From Frondihabitans sp. PAMC 28766 (GTDB lineage Bacteria; Actinomycetota; Actinomycetes; Actinomycetales; Microbacteriaceae): a DNA stretch of 64,000 nt. The translations under genes and the position numbers were made by a program. This document shows positions 20,151 to 27,411 of the stretch, piece after piece (position 1 is the stretch's first letter; every line of letters starts with the position of its first letter). Below the pieces are notes generated by a model. That model was not told the origin of the DNA. It made no database searches and saw nothing but the letters and a program-made list of their open reading frames with translations. The stretch covers positions 2,728,001 through 2,792,000 of the forward strand of contig NZ_CP014513.1 in NCBI RefSeq assembly GCF_001577365.1. Direction: 5' to 3'.

Positions 20151-20963
20151 CTACGCCTTGCGCATGTACGCCCGCACGGTGAGCGGCGCGAAGATCGCGA
20201 CGATCACGGCGGCGCCGACGAGTGCGATCCACAGGTCGCCCGTGACAGTGCCGCTGTTGGTCAAGTCGCGGATGGCCGTGACCAGGTGCGACACCGGATT
20301 GATGTTGACGAAGGCCTTCAGCCAGGACGGAAGGGACGTCGTGGGCACGAATGCGTTGGACAGGAACGTCAACGGGAACAGCACCAGGAACGAGATGCCT
20401 TGCACGCTCGACGCGCTGCGGGCCGTGACGCCGAAGAACGCGAAGATCCAGCTGATCGCCCAGGCGCAGGCGATCACCAGCAGGCCGGCCAGCACGATGA
20501 AGCCGAAGCCTCCGTCAGGGCGCCAGCCGAGGATGACACCCATGATGAGCGTGATCGTCGTAGCGATGGCGTAGCGCACGGTGTCGGCCAGCAGGGCCCC
20601 TGCGAGCGGCGCGATTCGCGCGATCGGCAGAGACCGGAACCGGTCGAACACGCCCTTGTCCATGTCTTCGCGCAACTGGACCCCGGTCGTGACCGAGCCC
20701 GTGATGACCGTCTGCACGAGGATGCCGGGGATGATCAGAGGCAGGTACGCGTGGACGCTGCCGGCGATGGCCCCGCCGAACAGGAACGTGAACATCAGCG
20801 TGAAGATGATCGGCTGGATCGTCACGTCGATCAGCTGCTCGGGGGTGCGACGCACCTTGAGCAGCCCCCGGTAGGCCATCGTGAACGAGTTTCGAACCGT
20901 CTGCCCGAGGCTGACGTGGTTCTTCAGCTTCTGGGCGAGCAGCTGATTGGTGACGGCGGTCAT
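20151..20963 (-). CDS. ABC-2 type exporter permease (DrrB-like)
   Basis: A 270-aa integral membrane protein with about six transmembrane segments and the ABC-2 permease pattern. The cytoplasmic-side segment GVQLREDMDKGVFDRFRSLP and the later FPLTFLSNAFVP stretch are characteristic of DrrB-type drug/polyketide exporters. The start overlaps the ATPase stop by four bases, so the two proteins form one transporter. The substrate cannot be read from sequence. Confidence 0.93.
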   Translation of the reverse strand: MTAVTNQLLAQKLKNHVSLGQTVRNSFTMAYRGLLKVRRTPEQLIDVTIQPIIFTLMFTFLFGGAIAGSVHAYLPLIIPGILVQTVITGSVTTGVQLREDMDKGVFDRFRSLPIARIAPLAGALLADTVRYAIATTITLIMGVILGWRPDGGFGFIVLAGLLVIACAWAISWIFAFFGVTARSASSVQGISFLVLFPLTFLSNAFVPTTSLPSWLKAFVNINPVSHLVTAIRDLTNSGTVTGDLWIALVGAAVIVAIFAPLTVRAYMRKA

Positions 20964-21970
20964 GCGCTGACCTTGCCCTTCTGAGCGGTGGTGGTCTGGT
21001 CGGAGGAGGCCTCGGTGTCGGAGTCGACGCCGTGGCCGGTGAGGGTGAGGAAGACCTCGTCGAGGGTGGGCTTCTGCACGCTCATCTCGGTGAGACGGAT
21101 GCCCGCCTCGCGGAAGGTGATGAGCAGGTCGGTGACGCGGTCGGGGTCGGCCATGGGGGCAGTGATCCGGCCGGCTTCCGGGGACAGCGTCGCCTCGACC
21201 CCGAGCACTGAGCGGATGGCCCGGCGGGCGTCCTCGATCTCGCCCGGGTCGGCGATGCGCAGCTGCAGCGACGACTCGCCGATCGACGCCTTCAGCTCGT
21301 CGGCGGTGCCCTCGGCGACGACGCGGCCGGTGTCGATCACGGCGACGCGGTCGGCGAGCTGGTCGGCCTCCTCGAGGTATTGCGTGGTGAGCAGCACGGT
21401 CGAGCCCTCGGTGACGAGGCGGCGGATGGTGTCCCACATCTGCGAGCGGGTGCGCGGGTCGAGGCCCGTGGTCGGCTCGTCCAGGAAGATCAGCGGCGGC
21501 TGGGCGATGAGGCTGGCGGCGAGGTCGAGGCGACGGCGCATGCCGCCCGAGAACTTCGCGAGCGGGCGCTTGGCGGCCTCGGTGAGGCCGAACTCCTCCA
21601 GCAGCTCGGTGCTCTTGCGGCGGGCGTCGCCCCGCGACAGGCCGAGGAGACGCGAGAAGATGATGAGGTTCTCGGTGGCCGACAGCTTCTCGTCGACGCT
21701 CGCGAACTGGGCAGTGACGCCGATCAGCTGGCGCACGACCTGCGCCTCGTGGCGCACGTCGTGACCGAAGATCGTGGCCGTGCCGGCGTCGGGCTTGAGG
21801 AGAGTCGCCAGCATGCTGATGACGGTCGACTTGCCGGCGCCGTTCGGGCCAAGGACTCCGTAGACGGTTCCGGCGCGGACGCTGAGGTCGACGCCGTCGA
21901 CCGCTCGGTTCTCGCCGAACGTCTTGACGAGGCCGTGGGCTTCGACGGCCCAGTCGGTGGGGGTGCTCAT
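20960..21970 (-). CDS. ABC exporter ATP-binding protein (DrrA-like)
   Basis: A 336-aa ATPase. Walker A GPNGAGKST is at 41-49, the signature SGGM at 141-144, Walker B LIFLDEP ends at about 166, and the C-terminal extension of roughly 100 residues matches DrrA-type daunorubicin-resistance ATPases. The ATG is preceded by AAAGGA in a 13-nt leader (CGAAAGGACCGCC) also found before the oxidoreductase at 15591. The gene is divergent from the clpP operon, and SARP-style direct repeats lie 58-88 bases upstream of its start. Confidence 0.94.
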   Translation of the reverse strand: MSTPTDWAVEAHGLVKTFGENRAVDGVDLSVRAGTVYGVLGPNGAGKSTVISMLATLLKPDAGTATIFGHDVRHEAQVVRQLIGVTAQFASVDEKLSATENLIIFSRLLGLSRGDARRKSTELLEEFGLTEAAKRPLAKFSGGMRRRLDLAASLIAQPPLIFLDEPTTGLDPRTRSQMWDTIRRLVTEGSTVLLTTQYLEEADQLADRVAVIDTGRVVAEGTADELKASIGESSLQLRIADPGEIEDARRAIRSVLGVEATLSPEAGRITAPMADPDRVTDLLITFREAGIRLTEMSVQKPTLDEVFLTLTGHGVDSDTEASSDQTTTAQKGKVSA

Positions 21971-22027
21971 TGGCGGTCCTTTCGGTGACCCGGCGCTTCG
22001 CCGGATGAATCGATGGTGCACGGGGGC

Positions 22028-22058
22028 GCTCACACGCCGCTTACACGGTGCTGACACG
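22028..22058. promoter_or_regulatory. three GCTNACACG direct repeats with exact 11-bp period
   Basis: GCTCACACG, GCTTACACG and GCTGACACG start at 22028, 22039 and 22050. Read on the minus strand (CGTGTNAGC), the last repeat ends about nine bases before CACCAT (22018-22013), which can serve as a -10 for the ABC exporter genes. Heptamer-like repeats one helical turn apart, just upstream of the -10, are how SARP activators bind. Confidence 0.6.
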
Positions 22059-22146
22059 CGCTGGCTCGGCGCCGCGCCGCCTGCAGCGGATCGGCCCTGA
22101 GCAGGATCACGAGACAGCCGCCCTCACCCCCGCCCACACTGGCCGC

Positions 22147-22761
22147 ATGACCGACGACACCCGACCACCGTTCTTCACCGAACCCCTCCGCAACCAGCTG
22201 CTGCACCAGCGCGTCGTCGTGCTCGACGGCGTGCTGAACGACGACAACGGCACCATGATCGCCGCGCAACTGCTCACGCTCGCCGCCGACGACGCGCAGA
22301 CCGACATCGCCCTCTGGATCCATTCGCCTGGCGGCTCCGTGCCGTCGATGCTGGCGATCCGCGACGTGATGACGCTCGTACCGTGCGACGTGGCGACCCT
22401 CGCCCTCGGGCTGGCCGCCAGCGCCGGGCAGTTCCTGCTCTCGGCCGGGGCACGCGGCAAGCGGCGAGCTCTGCCGCACGCTCGCATCCTGATGCACCAG
22501 GGCTCCGCCGGGATCGGCGGCTCGGCCGTCGAGGTCGAGGTGCAGGCGGCCGACCTGCGACACATGCGCGACACGACCCTCGGGCTGATCGCCGCCGACA
22601 CCGGGCAGCCCGTCGAGCGCGTCTTCGAAGACTCGCTGCACGACCACTGGTACACGGCCGCGGAGGCCCTCGAGTACGGCTTCGTCGACGAGATCGTGTC
22701 GTCGTTCGATGCCGTGATGCCGAGACGCTCGCACCCGATCGGGATCGGAGCGTTCGCATGA
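22147..22761 (+). CDS. clpP: ClpP-family serine protease subunit (catalytically intact)
   Basis: A 204-aa ClpP fold protein. The nucleophile Ser92 lies in GLAASAG, the catalytic His in ARILMHQGSAG, and an Asp occupies the expected place in SLHDHWYTAAEALEYG, so the triad looks complete. ClpP forms barrel-shaped tetradecamers that degrade unfolded or tagged proteins fed by Clp ATPases. No Clp ATPase is nearby. There is no Shine-Dalgarno; a CACACT hexamer ends six bases before the ATG, so a leaderless start is possible. The stop overlaps the start of the next clpP-like gene. Confidence 0.9.
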   Translation: MTDDTRPPFFTEPLRNQLLHQRVVVLDGVLNDDNGTMIAAQLLTLAADDAQTDIALWIHSPGGSVPSMLAIRDVMTLVPCDVATLALGLAASAGQFLLSAGARGKRRALPHARILMHQGSAGIGGSAVEVEVQAADLRHMRDTTLGLIAADTGQPVERVFEDSLHDHWYTAAEALEYGFVDEIVSSFDAVMPRRSHPIGIGAFA

Positions 22762-23420
22762 GCGCGGATGCTCGCATGGCTGCCGGCGGCTCGTACACGA
22801 TCCCCAACGTCATCGCCGAGAGCCCCCGCGGCGACCGCGTGATGGACGTCTACTCGCACCTCCTGACCCAGCGCATCGTCTACCTCGGCACCGCGATCGA
22901 TGCGGGGGTGGCCAACGCGCTGATCGCGCAGTTGCTGCACCTCGACGCCTCGGCCGGCTACAGCCCGCAAGAAATCAACCTCTACATCAACTGCGAGGGC
23001 GGCGACCTCTCGGCCATGCTCGCCGTCTACGACACGATGCGCTTCATCCGCTCACCCGTCGCCACGACGTGTGTCGGCGAGGCGATCGCCGCCGGTGCGG
23101 CGCTGCTCGCCGCGGGAGCGCCGGGCCGGCGCGCAGCACTCCCCCACGCGCGCATCGTGCTGCACCAGCCCGCGGGGCAGGGGCGCGGCACGATTCCCGA
23201 CCTGATACTGCAAGCCGACGAGCTCGTGCGCGTGCGCTCGGACATCGAAGAGCTGCTGTCAGAGCACACCGGCCAGACGATCGCCGACCTCCGACGCGAC
23301 ACCGACCGCGACCGGATCTTCACCGCCGCGGCCGCGCGTGACTACGGCCTGGTCGACGTGGTGCTGGGGCGGGGTGGTGTGGCGACCGCTGCCCTCGGGG
23401 CTCAGGCGGCGACGGCGTAG
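22758..23420 (+). CDS. ClpP-like subunit with catalytic Ser replaced by Ala
   Basis: A 220-aa ClpP homologue. The His (RIVLHQP) and the Asp (DTDRDRIF) are present, but the nucleophile elbow reads GEAIAAG where active ClpP has an A-A-S-A-G type sequence; residue 111 is Ala (codon GCC at 23088). It should be unable to cleave peptides and most likely forms mixed rings with the intact subunit encoded just upstream, with which it shares an ATGA overlap. This resembles ClpR subunits of cyanobacteria and plastids in principle. Its 3' end overlaps the regulator gene on the other strand by 19 bases. Confidence 0.9.
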   Translation: MSADARMAAGGSYTIPNVIAESPRGDRVMDVYSHLLTQRIVYLGTAIDAGVANALIAQLLHLDASAGYSPQEINLYINCEGGDLSAMLAVYDTMRFIRSPVATTCVGEAIAAGAALLAAGAPGRRAALPHARIVLHQPAGQGRGTIPDLILQADELVRVRSDIEELLSEHTGQTIADLRRDTDRDRIFTAAAARDYGLVDVVLGRGGVATAALGAQAATA

Positions 23421-23908
23421 AGCGTGAAGCCGATCGGCCGAGCGGCTGCGGGGGCGACCTCGACGTCGCTCGAGCCGTTCGCGACGGCGACAGCAGGATC
23501 GAGGAGGGTCAGGTCGACGAGGACGGGGGCCGTCTGGTTCGGCTCGGCTTCGGTGGCCGCGGCGTCGTCATGGCGCGGGGAAGCCGGCACCGCAGCGCTC
23601 TCCGCGAATGCTGCCCGTCGGCCCGTCGCGGCCTCGTGAGAGCGCAGGTCGCGCGCGATGCCCTCGGTGAGGTCGAGCAAGCCGGTGCCGAGCGCCCCGG
23701 CGATGGCCGCGATCATCTCGCTCGACGGCTCTTTGAGGCCGCGCTCGACCTCGGAGAGGTACTGGGGCGACACTCCGGCGCGGGCGGCCGTCTCGACGAG
23801 CCTTTCGCCGCGGGCAAGCCGCAGCTCGCGCAGGCGGTGCCCGACGAGCTCGCGCAGCAGCGGCTCGATGGCTGGGCGGGTGGTCAGCGTGCGAGCGTCG
23901 TGTCCCAT
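23402..23908 (-). CDS. PopR/ClgR-like XRE-family transcriptional regulator
   Basis: A 168-aa protein with an N-terminal Cro/C1-type helix-turn-helix (LRELRLARGERLVETAARAG, then VSPQYLSEVERGLKEPSSE). The wording of the recognition helix region is that of the actinobacterial ClgR/PopR group, which activates clp protease genes. The middle is Ala-rich and variable, and the protein ends in AVAA. In Streptomyces, two C-terminal alanines of PopR are needed for its degradation by ClpP. It is convergent with the two clpP genes. The ATG at 23908 is preferred; an upstream GTG adds 12 codons. Confidence 0.82.
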   Translation of the reverse strand: MGHDARTLTTRPAIEPLLRELVGHRLRELRLARGERLVETAARAGVSPQYLSEVERGLKEPSSEMIAAIAGALGTGLLDLTEGIARDLRSHEAATGRRAAFAESAAVPASPRHDDAAATEAEPNQTAPVLVDLTLLDPAVAVANGSSDVEVAPAAARPIGFTLYAVAA

Positions 23909-24459
23909 GGCGACAGCCAACCAGCGCCGGGCGGTCGTCGCCACTCGTTCCGCTCAGAGCAGACGCCGCCCGCCGCCCCTCGGCCAGAAGTGGGGCCGCC
24001 GCCCCGCGGGCGAAAGCTTCGCCACTGCCCGGGAGGCAAGTCGTCTCCGGAATGAAGCCTGGCCGTCGCCGCGGAAGGTGTCGCGTCTCCGGGAGGAAGC
24101 CCGGCCGCCCGACCGTTGTCCCAGGAGGAAGCCCATTTTCGGGAGGAAGTCTCGGCGCGCGGGGAGGAACTTGGGCCCGAGACTCTTGCCAGGGAGGAGA
24201 AACCCGGGCAGTGCAGCCCCCGGGGAGGTCAGCTCGCAGCGTTTTCCTCCCGACCGCAGCGCCTCCCGCGGCCCAAGCGTCTTGGCGAGGAGGTCTTCTC
24301 CGCAGGAAGCGCCATACTCTCGCGCACCCTGAAGAGCATTTCTGCCCGATGCGCGCACCCCCGTGAGGATCGCCCGCGCTCACTTGCTCGGAAACCATTC
24401 GGCCGGCACCGACGCATCGGCCGGAGCCGGCGCCGGAGCCATCGGCATAACGCACGAAC
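23909..24459. other. gene-free stretch with purine-rich GGGAGG repeats
   Basis: I see no credible gene in about 550 bases; the open frames here lack family resemblance and conflict with each other. Between 24031 and 24228 the motif (G/A)GGAGG occurs seven times at uneven spacing (24031, 24091, 24123, 24141, 24162, 24192, 24223), four of the seven followed by AA, and its complement CCTCCC occurs at 24246 and 24262. These look like Shine-Dalgarno sequences but are not followed by coding starts. The irregular spacing rules out a CRISPR array. Confidence 0.5.
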
Positions 24460-24482
24460 GGCTCCTCCCGGTGGGAGGAGCC
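24460..24482 (-). terminator. terminator of tRNA-Val(CAC)
   Basis: A perfect 10-bp stem GGCTCCTCCC/GGGAGGAGCC with a 3-nt loop lies nine bases beyond the 3' end of the minus-strand tRNA. The U-tract is poor, as is usual in high-GC actinobacteria. Confidence 0.7.
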
Positions 24483-24491
24483 ACTCTCCTG

Positions 24492-24564
24492 TGGGCGATA
24501 CCGGACTCGAACCGATGACCTCTTCCGTGTGAAGGAAGCGCGCTACCAACTGCGCCAATCGCCC
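24492..24564 (-). tRNA. tRNA-Val (anticodon CAC)
   Basis: A 73-nt cloverleaf. The acceptor stem GGGCGAT pairs with ATCGCCC and the discriminator is A. The anticodon stem CTTCC/GGAAG encloses the loop TTCACAC, giving anticodon CAC for GUG codons. The T-arm contains GGTTCGAGTCC. The 3' CCA is not encoded. On its strand an ATACTA complement (TAGTAT) about 14 bases upstream could be the -10. Confidence 0.95.
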
Positions 24565-24644
24565 TGGGGACTCGTCGATACTAATGGATGATGCGGCTCG
24601 ACTCCTACTCAGCCACCCCGGCAAGACACGAAGCAATCTCAGTT

Positions 24645-24673
24645 TGTGCCTCAGGGAGAACATCGGATAGAGT
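24645..24673 (+). promoter_or_regulatory. candidate promoter of the Gly-Cys-Val tRNA operon
   Basis: TTGTGC (-35-like) and TAGAGT (-10-like) are separated by 17 bases and lie about 43 bases before the first tRNA. Confidence 0.4.
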
Positions 24674-24715
24674 TCCTGAGGTCGCAGAGATGCGGAAGAA
24701 ACAACAGCAACAAAT

Positions 24716-24787
24716 GCGGATGTGGCGCAGTGGTAGCGCATCACCTTGCCAAGGTGAGGGTCGCGAGTTCGAATCTCGTCATCCGCT
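24716..24787 (+). tRNA. tRNA-Gly (anticodon GCC)
   Basis: A 72-nt cloverleaf with acceptor pairing GCGGATG/CATCCGC and discriminator T. The anticodon stem TCACC/GGTGA encloses TTGCCAA, giving GCC for GGC/GGU codons. The T-arm contains GAGTTCGAATCTC. CCA is not encoded. It is the first of three tandem tRNAs. Confidence 0.96.
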
Positions 24788-24811
24788 CGAGTGAAAGCTC
24801 ACCCCGATCAG

Positions 24812-24885
24812 GGTGGGGTGGCCGAGAGGCGAGGCACCGGCCTGCAAAGCCGTTCACGCGGGTTCAAATCCCGTCCCCACCTCCA
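24812..24885 (+). tRNA. tRNA-Cys (anticodon GCA), CCA encoded
   Basis: Acceptor pairing GGTGGGG/CCCCACC, discriminator T and an encoded CCA. The anticodon loop CTGCAAA gives GCA for UGC/UGU codons. The T-arm contains GGGTTCAAATCCC. It lies 24 bases after tRNA-Gly. Confidence 0.95.
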
Positions 24886-24923
24886 GCACTGGTTTCGACC
24901 GGCACTGACAATTTCATACTCAT

Positions 24924-24998
24924 GAGCGATTGGCGCAGCGGTAGCGCGCTTCCCTGACACGGAAGAGGTCACTGGTTCGATCCCAGTATCGCTCACCA
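24924..24998 (+). tRNA. tRNA-Val (anticodon GAC), CCA encoded
   Basis: Acceptor pairing GAGCGAT/ATCGCTC, discriminator A, encoded CCA. The anticodon stem CTTCC/GGAAG encloses CTGACAC, giving GAC for GUC/GUU codons. The T-arm contains TGGTTCGATCCCA. Its D- and anticodon arms are nearly identical to those of tRNA-Val(CAC) on the other strand, so the two probably arose by duplication. Confidence 0.96.
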
Positions 24999-25009
24999 GC
25001 AAGGCAGCG

Positions 25010-25034
25010 AGCCCCCGAGAAATCGGGGGCTTTT
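25010..25034 (+). terminator. rho-independent terminator of the tRNA operon
   Basis: A 9-bp stem AGCCCCCGA/TCGGGGGCT with a GAAA tetraloop, running into TTTT, lies 11 bases after the last tRNA. This is the most classical terminator in the window. Confidence 0.9.
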
Positions 25035-25824
25035 CGTGTGCCGAACGAGCTCGGGGCTGTCGTTTCTCGCCTCGCCCAGCGATGTCGGCCAGCGAGAAGC
25101 TGAAGGCGACATACTTCCGCCCGTCGACGACGTACGGAGCGGTCCGCTCCATCCCATGGTGGGTGTGGGTCGTATCGGCTTGCCAGTTGTGCGCTGAGCC
25201 CGATCAGGAGGCTCGAAAGCACGCCTCACCCCTGGAAAGCCGGATTGACGACGGTCGGCCCCTAGAGCAGCAGCCGCATCGGAGTCCCCGAGCGGAGCCG
25301 CGGCCGCGGCGACGGCCTGAAGCGCGGCGAGGGTGCCCAGCCCCATCGTCCCTTGTCCGAACCCCTGATCGGCCCGCTCGACGTCAGTCAGCCCAGTGCC
25401 GCGGGCTGAGCCCATCAGGGCGCGGATGGCGACGTGATCAGCGACGAGCGCGCGGCGGATTGTGACCGGCGCGACGCCAGTGATCTCTCGAGAGACCACG
25501 CGTGCTCGCCCAATCCGAATCGGCGGTCGGTCCGAAACTACCCTCGGACGCTTGTCGTCCCAGGCGTCGCCCGCCCTGATCGGGCGGCGCCTGCTTCGTA
25601 GTGCCTGTTTCCTGCAAGGGTGCCCAGACTTCAGCTCTCTTTTAGCCGAGGGCTATCACCATGCACTCGGAGGGTGTTTGCTTGGGGCACCTGGAGACGA
25701 AGTCAGAGTTTCCAGTCGGAACGGGCCGGCGGCATTCGGGTGCCGCCTCGATACGTTCCCAGGGTGGGCGGCGCGACGTGGGAAGCGCGCCCCCACCCGA
25801 TCGAACGCGACGTTGTCGCGAACA
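25035..25824. other. stretch without a recognisable gene between the tRNA operon and amt
   Basis: About 790 bases without a frame I can assign. Two short minus-strand frames look locally protein-like: one with PYVVDGRKYVAFSFSLADIAG around 25080-25150 and one with VADHVAIRALMGSARGTG around 25390-25460. They are in different frames and break down quickly, so decayed coding sequence is possible. The part at 25600-25720 is visibly less GC-rich than its surroundings. I found no copy of the tRNA 3' end here that would mark an attachment site. Confidence 0.45.
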
Positions 25825-25864
25825 CCAGAATGGCCCCGCAGCTGTCGCTGCGGGGCCATTCTGG
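25825..25864 (-). terminator. long perfect hairpin, terminator of amt
   Basis: An 18-bp perfect stem beginning CCAGAATGGCCCCGCAGC encloses the loop TGTC, 15 bases beyond the amt stop codon. Confidence 0.85.
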
Positions 25865-25878
25865 CGGGGTGCGGGTGA

Positions 25879-27171
25879 CTAGGCGCGCTCGTCGAGGAGG
25901 ACGTAGCCCTCTTCGCCGTGGACGGCGGAGTCGATGCCGGCGATCTCGTCTTCGGTCGTGATGCGGAAGCCCATCGTCTTCTGGATGATCCAGCCGATGA
26001 TGAACGCCAGGACGAACGAGTAGACCATGACCACCGCCGCGGCGAGGGCCTGGATGCCCAGCTGGCCGAAGCCACCGCCGTAGATGAGGCCGACGCCACC
26101 GGGGTGGGCGGGCGAGGTCTGGTAGGCGAAGAAGCCGATGAACAGCGTGCCGACGATGCCGCCGACGAGGTGCACGCCGACGACGTCGAGCGAGTCGTCG
26201 AAGCCGAGCTTGAACTTCAGGTCGATGGCGACGCAGCAGATCGCACCGGCGACGAGGCCGAGCACGATGCCCCAGAAGGGCGTCAGAGCAGCACAGGCCG
26301 GGGTGATAGCGACGAGGCCCGTGACGGCACCCGAGGCGGCGCCGACCGAGGTGGCCTTGCCGTCTTTGATCTTCTCGACGATCAACCAGCCGAGGATGGC
26401 TGCGGCGGGGGCGGCGAGAGTGTTGATGAAGGCCACGGATGCCGTTCCGTCAGCGCCCAGCTCGGATCCTGCGTTGAATCCGAACCAGCCGAACCAGAGG
26501 AGGCCGGCGCCCAGCATCACGAAGGGAGGGTTGTGCGGCTTGTAGGCGCCCTTGGCGAAGCCGACACGGCGACCGAGGACGAGCGCCAGGGCGAGGCCTG
26601 CCGATCCTGCATCGATGTGGACGGCTGTACCGCCCGCGAAGTCGATCAGGCCGAGGTGTGCGAGCCAGCCGCCGCTCGTGGTCTTGGTGGGCAGGTTGAA
26701 CACCCACTGCGCGACGGGGAAGTAGACGACAGTGGCCCAGATGCCGGCGAAGACCATCCACGCGCCGAACTTGGCGCGATCGGCGATCGCGCCCGATATC
26801 AGGGCGACCGTGATGATGGCGAACGTCGCCTGGAACGCCGCGAACGAGAGGAGGGGGTAGCCCGTGCTCGTAAGCGAGTGAGCCTGGTCGACGAGCGAAT
26901 TGAGGCTGAACATCGACGAGTCGATGCCCCAGAAGCCGGGGATGCCGACGTAGTTGCCGGCGCCGGCGTTGTTGAATGCGATCGAGTAGCCGTAGAGCAC
27001 CCAGAGCACGGCGATGAGGCCGATCGCTCCGAAGCTCAGCATCATCATGCTGATGACGCTTTTGGCCTTCACGAGGCCGCCGTAGAAGAAGGCGAGACCG
27101 GGCGTCATCAGCAGCACCATGGCGGCGGTGATGAGGACGTAGCCGGTTTGGCCCTGGCTGAACTGCTCCAT
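25879..27171 (-). CDS. amt: ammonium transporter (Amt family)
   Basis: A 430-aa membrane channel with about eleven transmembrane helices that conducts ammonium into the cell. Family features include the N-terminal GLAFFYGGLVKAKSV, the first pore His in DFAGGTAVHIDAGSAGL and the second in VVGVHLVGGIVGTLF, and the HNPPFVMLGAGLLWFGWFGFN signature split across the pore. The C-terminal tail (GFRITTEDEIAGIDSAVHGE) is the part that contacts a PII protein, but no glnK or glnD follows; a strong hairpin ends the transcript directly. A GlnR-like site lies 134 bases upstream of the ATG. Confidence 0.97.
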   Translation of the reverse strand: MEQFSQGQTGYVLITAAMVLLMTPGLAFFYGGLVKAKSVISMMMLSFGAIGLIAVLWVLYGYSIAFNNAGAGNYVGIPGFWGIDSSMFSLNSLVDQAHSLTSTGYPLLSFAAFQATFAIITVALISGAIADRAKFGAWMVFAGIWATVVYFPVAQWVFNLPTKTTSGGWLAHLGLIDFAGGTAVHIDAGSAGLALALVLGRRVGFAKGAYKPHNPPFVMLGAGLLWFGWFGFNAGSELGADGTASVAFINTLAAPAAAILGWLIVEKIKDGKATSVGAASGAVTGLVAITPACAALTPFWGIVLGLVAGAICCVAIDLKFKLGFDDSLDVVGVHLVGGIVGTLFIGFFAYQTSPAHPGGVGLIYGGGFGQLGIQALAAAVVMVYSFVLAFIIGWIIQKTMGFRITTEDEIAGIDSAVHGEEGYVLLDERA

Positions 27172-27304
27172 GTGGTGTCACCTCTCAGTTGTGCAGAGCT
27201 TGATACCCAGAGCGCTCGACCGCGTTCGCGCGCGGTGCTGTCGATTTCTCGCCTCGGGTACCGCTCATCCTGTCGGCAAGAGGTTTCGGTCGATGTGCGC
27301 CAAT

Positions 27305-27320
27305 GTTTCACCGATGTAAC
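27305..27320 (-). promoter_or_regulatory. GlnR-like site upstream of amt
   Basis: On the coding strand of amt the sequence reads GTTAC, six bases, GAAAC. This is an exact match to the GTnAC-n6-GAAAC half of the GlnR box known from Streptomyces. Further upstream GAAAC and GTTTAC (27351-27336) occur but with different spacing, so only one half-box is convincing. Confidence 0.45.
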
Positions 27321-27411
27321 ACGAATCGGGCTTATGTAAACAACACGTTTCGTGAGACTGGCCATGTGACGAGAACGGGCTGTCTGCTCGCCCCGATTCG
27401 GCCCAAGCGGG

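Noticed and set aside
24031..24267. CRISPR-like array from the repeated GGGAGG words
   Set aside because: Spacing is irregular (18-60 bases), the repeat is only about six bases long, and no cas genes are present.
24924..24998. tRNA-Val(GAC) as attachment site of an integrated element
   Set aside because: No integrase gene and no second copy of the tRNA 3' end is visible downstream within the window.
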